Source: Candidatus Gastranaerophilales bacterium (GTDB lineage: Bacteria; Cyanobacteriota; Vampirovibrionia; Gastranaerophilales; Gastranaerophilaceae). Taken from it: a DNA stretch of 36,774 nucleotides. Under the pieces are notes generated by a model. That model was given only the letters and a program-made list of their open reading frames with translations. It made no database searches and was not told the DNA's origin. The stretch covers positions 1 through 36,774 of the forward strand of contig CAAGEQ010000032.1 in NCBI GenBank assembly GCA_900768915.1, given 5' to 3'. Shown piece after piece: positions 31,182-36,774 of this stretch. The position numbers and the translations under genes were made by a program. The stretch's first letter is position 1. The number at the start of each line of letters is the position of its first letter.

Positions 31182-33740
31182 GTGTCGCATACTGTATTGA
31201 CAACAAATAAAATTAGATTAGGACGTATGGCGAATAGTGTAAGTAATGATAACAATGATAATAATATCTCGATAAATGAACTTCAAAGAAAGTTATCGAG
31301 TACTGAATCCACTATTTATACCGAGCAGGGTATGAAGTCTATTTTTGATGCTTATAATGCAAAGAAGAATTCTGATAATGAATCTGTAGAAGTTTTAGAT
31401 TCGAATGAACTACAAAGTTTAATTGATGATATAAAAACGTATGATGGTAAGGTTAATGCTGATAAAAAAGATGGTTATATTGATATAGATGAAGCCAATT
31501 TATTTGTAAAAGATTTTAATGAAAAACATAAAGATGCTCCGATAAAATCAGAAGATTTGTTTGGGTTTGTTACAAATTTTTTAAAACGTCAGAATGTTAA
31601 TAATAAGAAAAGTGAAGTAGTTCAGCGAAATGTAAAAACTGTGGGTAAACCGCTTTCTAGAAAATCTGTTTCAATGGTTGCGTATGTTGATGGTGAACCA
31701 AAAGATGTAGAAGTTAATATTGAATTGTATGCAACAGAAGATAAAAAGTATGTTCTTATGTATAAATATGGTGCAGTAACTGGCTCAGAATATGAACAAA
31801 ATATCGCAAAAGAATATGGGTATGATGGAGATAATGCTTGGAGTGAATTTATGACAAATTCTCTTCATTTTAATCCAAAAACTTATGAAATATCATTTAA
31901 ACCAATAGCAGTTGGTGATAAAAATAAAAAAGATGGTATCTCAAATGTTACTGGTGGTTCACCAACATCTCTGTCAAAAGTCGGGACAAGAGTTGATAAA
32001 CCACTTACAGATAAAGAAATTTCTGAAATAGATGATAGGTATGCAAGTCCTGATGTAGTAAATACAATTGCTGCCTTTTGTGATTTTTTAAAGACATCTA
32101 TTGCTCAAGCAGAACAAGATTTGAATGATGATGCAAAAACATACGGTTGGGCAGAACATATTGCAGATTTCCTTGGTGAAATACGTGATGTGAATACAAT
32201 GTCTAATATGCGTCAATTGATTGCTGATGCAAAACAATATTTGTATATGATGATGAATGCAGACAATTCGCCTGAGGGTATAAAAGCAGGTAAAGACTTT
32301 TTTGAAGTATTTAGGAACTTTACCGGTAAAGACAATTTTGACGAAAAAGAAGTTCAGAAATTTTTACAGACAAAACAAAAATATGATTCTCAAGAGCCTG
32401 TTATTCAGACATACAAATACATAAAAAATAATTTGAATGATTCTGTAAGTAAATATGCAAAATATTATTACAGTAATAAAAATGAAAATTTTAGAAAAAA
32501 TGAATATAATCAATCTAAAGTCAGCGAAGCATTTGATAATATGTACAATATGTTTGGCTCATTGACTGGCATGTCTAAAGAGAAATTCCGTTCTATGATA
32601 AAAGGTTTGGAAGAAAAAGGCGAAGACCCAATAGAATTTTTACGTAATTTTTCTAAGAATATACTTAATGCATCTGAACAAAATGTAAAAGAAACATTAG
32701 GTATTGATGATATAAGTAAATTAGATGATTATGAAGACGATTTAAAAGATAAATATGATGATTTAAGAAAATCTGCATTGGGTAATGATGGCGATTTAGT
32801 AAATCGTATTGCTAAATATAATGATTCACAGATTATTGGTGGAGCAGTTGTTAGTGGTCTTGCACAGATGGGATTATATGCAGCATGTTTAACATTCTGT
32901 CCAGAATTCGCATTTGCTAAAGGTATTGAGTCACTTAGTTCTATTGGAAAAACATCTGTAACACTTCTTTCTTTATTATCTAAAGAAGGTTTGAAATCAG
33001 GTACATCTTATGCATTGTCATCTATTGTTGTTGATACTGCAAATAGAGTGACTGATGGTATTGATGAAGATAATTGGGAAGCAATGAAAAGTGTTGGTAA
33101 AACGGCAACAATTGAGTTTTTTGCAGGATACTTCTTTGACGGGTTCTTAAAAGCAAAATTGTTTAAGAAAGGTGAAACAGCAGTAATGAATAAAGAAAAT
33201 GATTTACGTGAATTACATGATAAAGTTGGTAAAGCATTTGTAGATGGTTCAAATTCAGGTGTGAGATTTGATGCTAAATTTGTTGGCAAGGTAGCACTTA
33301 CAAGGGCTGCTGCTGGTGGAATCGGTGGTACAAAAGATAGTGTAAAAGAATTCTTTAAAGAATCTTGTAATGGTAAATTTAGTTTGAGTGGACTTGGATT
33401 GGCATTTGTTGCAGGTGCTTTTGCAAATGCGACAATGATAAAATTTAAAAACTCTAGTTTTGTAAAAGAAGATCATAAAATTTTTGGTAAATTTATTGAA
33501 AAAGGTCCTAAGAAAGGTACAAAAAATGATATAAATACTTATCTTGATACATTAGAACCTGATGAGAGAATGTATATTAAAGATTATTTATCTAAAATTC
33601 GTGTTGAAATTATGCAATATATGAATGCTCATTCAAATGAAGATGGTGCAGCAGAAGCATTGCAATTCTTTAATGCTAATCCTACTGCACTTGATGAAAT
33701 GGCAATGCAATATAAAGCCATTGAAAATTATTATAAATAA
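31182..33740 (+). CDS. Large lineage-specific protein with EF-hand-like start and hydrophobic core
   Basis: I do not recognise this 852-residue protein. Residues about 60-110 resemble a degenerate EF-hand pair: NADKKDGYIDIDEA (92-105) keeps the DG-x-I-x-x-x-E core but lacks acidic residues at loop positions 1 and 3. The middle (about 290-540) is helical and charged. Hydrophobic Gly/Ala-rich segments follow near 551-575 (GGAVVSGLAQMGLYAACLTF), 588-620, 640-660 and 737-752 (GLAFVAGAFANATMI). There is no signal peptide. Start is uncertain: GTG at 31182 has no ribosome site; ATG at 31227 (MANSVSND) has AGGA close upstream and would drop 15 residues. The layout recalls membrane-inserting effectors, but that is a guess. 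Confidence 0.7.
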   Translation: MSHTVLTTNKIRLGRMANSVSNDNNDNNISINELQRKLSSTESTIYTEQGMKSIFDAYNAKKNSDNESVEVLDSNELQSLIDDIKTYDGKVNADKKDGYIDIDEANLFVKDFNEKHKDAPIKSEDLFGFVTNFLKRQNVNNKKSEVVQRNVKTVGKPLSRKSVSMVAYVDGEPKDVEVNIELYATEDKKYVLMYKYGAVTGSEYEQNIAKEYGYDGDNAWSEFMTNSLHFNPKTYEISFKPIAVGDKNKKDGISNVTGGSPTSLSKVGTRVDKPLTDKEISEIDDRYASPDVVNTIAAFCDFLKTSIAQAEQDLNDDAKTYGWAEHIADFLGEIRDVNTMSNMRQLIADAKQYLYMMMNADNSPEGIKAGKDFFEVFRNFTGKDNFDEKEVQKFLQTKQKYDSQEPVIQTYKYIKNNLNDSVSKYAKYYYSNKNENFRKNEYNQSKVSEAFDNMYNMFGSLTGMSKEKFRSMIKGLEEKGEDPIEFLRNFSKNILNASEQNVKETLGIDDISKLDDYEDDLKDKYDDLRKSALGNDGDLVNRIAKYNDSQIIGGAVVSGLAQMGLYAACLTFCPEFAFAKGIESLSSIGKTSVTLLSLLSKEGLKSGTSYALSSIVVDTANRVTDGIDEDNWEAMKSVGKTATIEFFAGYFFDGFLKAKLFKKGETAVMNKENDLRELHDKVGKAFVDGSNSGVRFDAKFVGKVALTRAAAGGIGGTKDSVKEFFKESCNGKFSLSGLGLAFVAGAFANATMIKFKNSSFVKEDHKIFGKFIEKGPKKGTKNDINTYLDTLEPDERMYIKDYLSKIRVEIMQYMNAHSNEDGAAEALQFFNANPTALDEMAMQYKAIENYYK

Positions 33741-33848
33741 ATAGAACTTGTAAAATTTCTTTAATAAAATGTCTTGGATAAGCAATTTTTATTTGTTTTA
33801 TCACTTATATATAATATGTAGTAGTGTGAATAATATTGGAGTGTTTAA

Positions 33849-34277
33849 ATGCAAGCACAAAATTCTAATGTGAATTTCGGAATGGCATTTCGAAGTCCTT
33901 CTAAATCAGCAATGCCTTATTTTAAAAAATATTTAGCAAATGGAACAGGAAAAATTGATACTGAAGCATTAGGCGATTTTGTAATTAGGCAGTCTAAGAA
34001 TAAAAAAGTAGATATGCAATATTTACATACTAAAAATGGTGACGTTTTTGAAGTGTTTGCGGTTGATAATCCATACTATAAAAATGTAACTATTCCAATT
34101 AAATCAGTAAAAACAGATAATTCTAAGAAAAAAGGATTTTTTGAAGGTTTGAAAGATTGGTATAATACAAAATGTACTAATTATAAATATGTTTCAGAGG
34201 GTTCTTGGGCTAATTTGCCACCTGAATTAAAACAAGCAGGTGAGGCTGCCGATAAGTTGGAAAAAGAATTAGCATAA
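33849..34277 (+). CDS. Small lineage-specific protein with N-terminal NVNFGMAF motif
   Basis: Unknown 142-residue soluble protein. It opens MQAQNSNVNFGMAFRSPSKS, a polar Asn/Gln start with an NFG-aromatic core that resembles the KINFQSRNN start of the calpain-like protein. A mixed alpha/beta middle (MQYLHTKNGDVFEVFAVDN) and a helical, charged tail (PPELKQAGEAADKLEKELA) follow. GGAG lies nine bases before the ATG. It follows the 852-residue gene after 108 bp on the same strand and may be co-expressed. No enzymatic motif is visible. Confidence 0.72.
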   Translation: MQAQNSNVNFGMAFRSPSKSAMPYFKKYLANGTGKIDTEALGDFVIRQSKNKKVDMQYLHTKNGDVFEVFAVDNPYYKNVTIPIKSVKTDNSKKKGFFEGLKDWYNTKCTNYKYVSEGSWANLPPELKQAGEAADKLEKELA

Positions 34278-34393
34278 TTATTTATTAATCATGCATTTTA
34301 TATATTTTGTTGAAAATATTATTTATTAAATAATGTTAAGATTTGTTATGTACTGTACTTTTCAGTCATACTATATATTTTGATGAAAATCTA

Positions 34394-34503
34394 TTGACAA
34401 TATGAATTGAGAGTATAGAATAGAAATAAGAGTTAAACTTAAAAAAGAGAGTTAAACTTTATAAAGTTAGTAGTATATAGTAAAAGAAAAGGAGATTAAT
34501 CTC
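34394..34503 (+). promoter_or_regulatory. tuf promoter and leader with repeats and palindromic ribosome site
   Basis: TTGACA (34394-34399), 16-bp gap, TAGAAT (34416-34421). The leader of about 75 bases holds a 12-base direct repeat AGAGTTAAACTT (34429-34440 and 34448-34459). The ribosome site GGAG is part of a perfect palindrome GAGATTAATCTC (34492-34503) that touches the ATG, so a small hairpin could mask it. Confidence 0.6.
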
Positions 34504-35712
34504 ATGGCACGTGAAAAGTATGAACGTACGAAACCACACGTTAACATTGGTACAATTGGCCACGTTGACCACGGTAAAACAACATTAACTGCTGCTATTA
34601 CAGGAACATTGGCTGCTGCTGGTCAAGCAGAAGCTAAAAAATTCGATGAAATCGATGCAGCTCCTGAAGAAAAAGCAAGAGGTATAACCATTTCTACAGC
34701 TCACGTAGAATACGAAACAGCAACAAGACACTATGCTCACGTTGACTGCCCAGGCCACGCTGACTATGTTAAAAACATGATTACAGGTGCGGCTCAAATG
34801 GACGGTGCTATCTTAGTTGTTGCAGCAACTGATGGTGCTATGCCTCAAACTCGTGAACACATTCTACTTGCTAGACAGGTTGGTGTTCCAAACTTAGTTG
34901 TATTCTTAAACAAATGCGATATGGTTGATGATCCAGAATTGTTAGAATTAGTTGAAATGGAAGTTAGAGAATTATTAACTTCTTATGAATTTGACGGTGA
35001 TAACATTCCTGTTATCCACGGTTCAGCTTTAAAAGCTTTAGAAGCAGTTCAAGCTAACCCATCAATCAAAAGAGGCGAAAATGAATGGACTGATAAGATT
35101 TGGGAATTGATGGACGCTATCGATACATACTTCCCAACTCCAGAACGTGATTTGGATAAACCATTCTTGATGCCTATCGAAGATATCTTCTCAATCACAG
35201 GTCGTGGTACTGTTGCGACTGGTAGAGTTGAACGTGGTATCGTTAAAGTTGGTGACGAAGTTGAATTAGTTGGTTTAGGCGAAACTAAGAAAACTACAGT
35301 TACTGGTGTTGAAATGTTTAGAAAATCACTTGACCAAGGTCAAGCTGGTGATAACATTGGTGCTTTATTGCGTGGTGTTGATAAAACTGAAATCCAACGT
35401 GGTCAAGTTTTATGTAAACCTGGTTCAATCCACCCACACACTAAATTCACAGCTAACGTTTACGTATTGAAGAAAGAAGAAGGCGGACGTCACACTCCAT
35501 TCTTCCCTGGTTATAGACCTCAATTCTATATCAGAACAACTGACGTTACTGGTTCTATCAAATTTGATGGCGAAATGGTAATGCCTGGTGATAACGTAGT
35601 TATGGAAGTTGAACTTATCGCTCCTGTAGCTATCGAACAAGGTATGAGATTCGCTATCCGTGAAGGTGGTAGAACAGTTGGTGCCGGTGTTGTTGATAAA
35701 ATTATTGAATAA
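34504..35712 (+). CDS. tuf: Elongation factor Tu
   Basis: Delivers aminoacyl-tRNA to the ribosome as a GTP complex. The 402-residue protein has G1 GHVDHGKT (19-26), the switch segment EEKARGITI, DCPGH, NKCD, and the complete three-domain body ending AGVVDKIIE. Many C-ending codons (AAC, CAC, GAC, TTC) contrast with the T/A-ending neighbours, the usual mark of very high expression. It is a stand-alone gene with its own promoter and terminator; the common rpsL-rpsG-fusA neighbours are absent. Confidence 0.99.
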   Translation: MAREKYERTKPHVNIGTIGHVDHGKTTLTAAITGTLAAAGQAEAKKFDEIDAAPEEKARGITISTAHVEYETATRHYAHVDCPGHADYVKNMITGAAQMDGAILVVAATDGAMPQTREHILLARQVGVPNLVVFLNKCDMVDDPELLELVEMEVRELLTSYEFDGDNIPVIHGSALKALEAVQANPSIKRGENEWTDKIWELMDAIDTYFPTPERDLDKPFLMPIEDIFSITGRGTVATGRVERGIVKVGDEVELVGLGETKKTTVTGVEMFRKSLDQGQAGDNIGALLRGVDKTEIQRGQVLCKPGSIHPHTKFTANVYVLKKEEGGRHTPFFPGYRPQFYIRTTDVTGSIKFDGEMVMPGDNVVMEVELIAPVAIEQGMRFAIREGGRTVGAGVVDKIIE

Positions 35713-35743
35713 TCTTATTTAGTAATTATCAATTACGAAAGTA

Positions 35744-35780
35744 AAAAACAGGCTGATTATTTTAATCAGTCTGTTTTTTT
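35744..35780 (+). terminator. Rho-independent terminator after tuf
   Basis: AACAGGCTGATTA pairs with TAATCAGTCTGTT (35747-35759 with 35763-35775, one G-U), loop TTT, then a T-run. The A-rich 5' flank would also allow use from the minus strand by the convergent gene. Confidence 0.9.
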
Positions 35781-35808
35781 ATTAGTTTATATACTATATG
35801 TCTTATAT

Positions 35809-36303
35809 TTATGCAGTTGCTTTAAATGGTTTTGGTGCAAATGATTCTGGTGGAATATTAGTTGATTTTGGTGCGTTAGTATTTTGTTCATCGTTTTTAC
35901 CCATTCTATCTTTAAATAGGTCATTTAAGTCAAAACCGGCATTAACAAGTTCTTTTAAACCAACTAAAATTGCAGTCATTGTTGAAATACCTTCAACTGC
36001 TCCTTTTGGTGAAATAAGTTGTTTTACATTTCCATTTGATGCACCTAATACTGTATCTTGTAATTCGAAACCATCTTGTTCGGGACTGCGTTCTAAGCCA
36101 TTTGGATTTGTAAATGGTGTCAATTTTTGAGTATCGCCAGATATTTCAGGTGCAAAACTAATTGTCATTGGAGGTGTTATACCTTTTTGCTTTGCTTGTT
36201 CTTGTAAATTTTGAGCGATTTCGTTTCTAATTTTTGCTGCATCTTCCGGTGTATATTTAGGAGTTGCAGTTTGTACATTTGGTTGCATACTTACATCAGA
36301 CAT
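35809..36303 (-). CDS. Small lineage-specific protein, Pro/Asn-rich ends
   Basis: I do not recognise this 164-residue protein. It has a disordered start (MSDVSMQPNVQTATPKY), a helix (PEDAAKIRNEIAQNLQEQAK), a polar middle, a mildly hydrophobic helix (about 112-128, ISTMTAILVGLKELVNAG, not clearly membrane-spanning) and a Pro-rich end (IPPESFAPKPFKATA). GAGGTAA lies eight bases before the ATG. It converges on tuf and diverges from the Cys-repeat protein. It may bind partners through its flexible ends; no function is proposed. Confidence 0.68.
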   Translation of the reverse strand: MSDVSMQPNVQTATPKYTPEDAAKIRNEIAQNLQEQAKQKGITPPMTISFAPEISGDTQKLTPFTNPNGLERSPEQDGFELQDTVLGASNGNVKQLISPKGAVEGISTMTAILVGLKELVNAGFDLNDLFKDRMGKNDEQNTNAPKSTNIPPESFAPKPFKATA

Positions 36304-36397
36304 ATTATATTACCTCACACTACATTACACTTGTTTATATAAAGTAAATTTAGATAAAAAATTTGCGTGTTTGTAAAAATATATTACGAATAGATTA

Positions 36398-36430
36398 TTG
36401 ACATTTATAGACAGAGGATTAAAATTAATC
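36398..36430 (+). promoter_or_regulatory. Promoter and palindrome ahead of the Cys-repeat protein
   Basis: TTGACA (36398-36403), 16-bp gap, TAAAAT (36420-36425). The perfect palindrome GATTAA-AA-TTAATC (36417-36430) covers the -10 box and is a possible operator, for example for a metal-responsive repressor. Confidence 0.5.
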
Positions 36431-36445
36431 TAAAGGAGGATTGCT

Positions 36446-36774
36446 ATGAAAAAATTTATGATTATGTTGTTAGCAGCAGGTATGCTTGTATTTAGTGCAG
36501 TAGCAGTAAATGCAGCAACAAAAACACCAGTTGCGACATCACAACAACAAACTTGTAGTTGTTGTAAAGAAGGCTGTACATGTGGCGACTGCGACAAATG
36601 CAAAGCAACAAAATGCAATTGTTGTAAAGAAGGCTGTACATGTGGCGACTGTGATAAATGCAAAGCAACAAAATGCAATTGTTGTAAAGAAGGCTGTACA
36701 TGTGGCGACTGCGACAAATGCAAAGCAACAAAATGCAATTGTTGTAAAGAAGGTTGTACATGTGGCGACTGCGA
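36446..36774 (+). CDS. Exported tandem-repeat Cys-rich protein, metallothionein-like (partial, runs off the window)
   Basis: The reading frame is open from the ATG at 36446 to the window end (109 codons). A strong ribosome site AAAGGAGG precedes it. Residues 1-24 form a signal peptide (MKKFMIMLLAAGMLVFSAVA, cut near VNAA), so the protein is exported. From residue 36 it consists of 20-residue repeats with seven Cys each, in the order CNCC, CTC, C, C (CKEGCTCGDCDKC). Three full copies and most of a fourth are visible. Density and spacing (CxCC, CxC, CxxC) resemble metallothioneins, which chelate Zn, Cu or Cd through thiolate clusters, but classical bacterial ones are cytoplasmic and lack such repeats. 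Metal binding is inference; disulfide-rich structural roles are possible. The antisense frames across the repeats are shadows. Confidence 0.85.
   Translation, partial: MKKFMIMLLAAGMLVFSAVAVNAATKTPVATSQQQTCSCCKEGCTCGDCDKCKATKCNCCKEGCTCGDCDKCKATKCNCCKEGCTCGDCDKCKATKCNCCKEGCTCGDC
36551..36774 (+). repeat. 60-bp tandem repeat within the Cys-rich gene
   Basis: Units run 36551-36610, 36611-36670, 36671-36730 and 36731-36774 (cut). Units 2 to 4 differ only at synonymous T/C positions (for example GACTGCGACAAA against GACTGTGATAAA); unit 1 differs in its first three codons. The near-identity at DNA level suggests recent duplication and likely copy-number variation. Confidence 0.95.

Noticed and set aside
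36430..36761. Two long minus-strand frames over the Cys repeats
   Set aside because: They are shadows of the repeat; the plus-strand frame has the ribosome site, signal peptide and biased Cys pattern.
36551..36774. Regular repeats that might suggest a CRISPR array
   Set aside because: The units are directly tandem without spacers, keep an open reading frame behind a signal peptide, and vary only at synonymous sites after the first unit.

Overview
The window is AT-rich bacterial DNA with short gaps, one or two likely operons per strand, and no rRNA, tRNA, insertion sequence or CRISPR array that I can see. The organism has a Gram-negative type envelope (TolC-like outer-membrane channel, EmrA-like adaptor, SLH-domain envelope protein, Slt-type lytic transglycosylase). 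Together with a Ski2-like helicase, a NusB starting MQARR, and many lineage-specific proteins with N/Q/T-rich N-termini, this suggests a non-photosynthetic relative of Cyanobacteria (Gastranaerophilales / 'Melainabacteria'). That assignment is inference from gene style; no marker gene was searched.

Layout. 1-518: hairpin-rich non-coding DNA. 519-4604: a membrane-anchored HELGH metalloprotease candidate, then a TolC-like gene divergent from marR-emrA, sharing a short intergenic region with a perfect 16-bp palindrome. 4847-6805: Slt-type transglycosylase. 6915-15056: a housekeeping run on the + strand, mutL, adk-map, aroE, nusB-ftsY, then a histidine-kinase-like protein lacking the phospho-acceptor His, coupled to an orphan MalK-type ATPase. 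Stop/start overlaps of one base (taATG) link adk-map, nusB-ftsY, kinase-ATPase and repressor-YggU. 15133-16688: solitary leuD-like gene, XRE regulator and a small unknown. 16821-19866: a calpain-like cysteine protease with a small Cys-rich protein upstream, divergent from a self-cleaving S24/LexA-fold repressor; four inverted repeats lie between them. 19867-25613: unknown membrane protein, tag glycosylase, a strongly translated SLH protein with CxC motifs, Ski2-like helicase. 25749-27474: two paralogous small membrane proteins flank a lipase on the other strand; both have the same promoter geometry, predicting leaderless mRNAs. 27483-30974: uvrA, a structured non-coding stretch, and a Gly/Phe-rich protein ending in a Cys cluster. 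31182-36774: three lineage-specific unknowns, tuf, and at the right edge an exported Cys-rich protein made of 60-bp tandem repeats (metallothionein-like), cut by the window end.

The most promising undescribed material is (1) the lipase between two paralogous leaderless membrane proteins, (2) the repressor / operator array / Cys-rich protein / calpain-like protease locus, (3) the exported tandem-repeat Cys protein, and (4) the structured RNA candidate near 30.5 kb. All functional proposals for these are inference.
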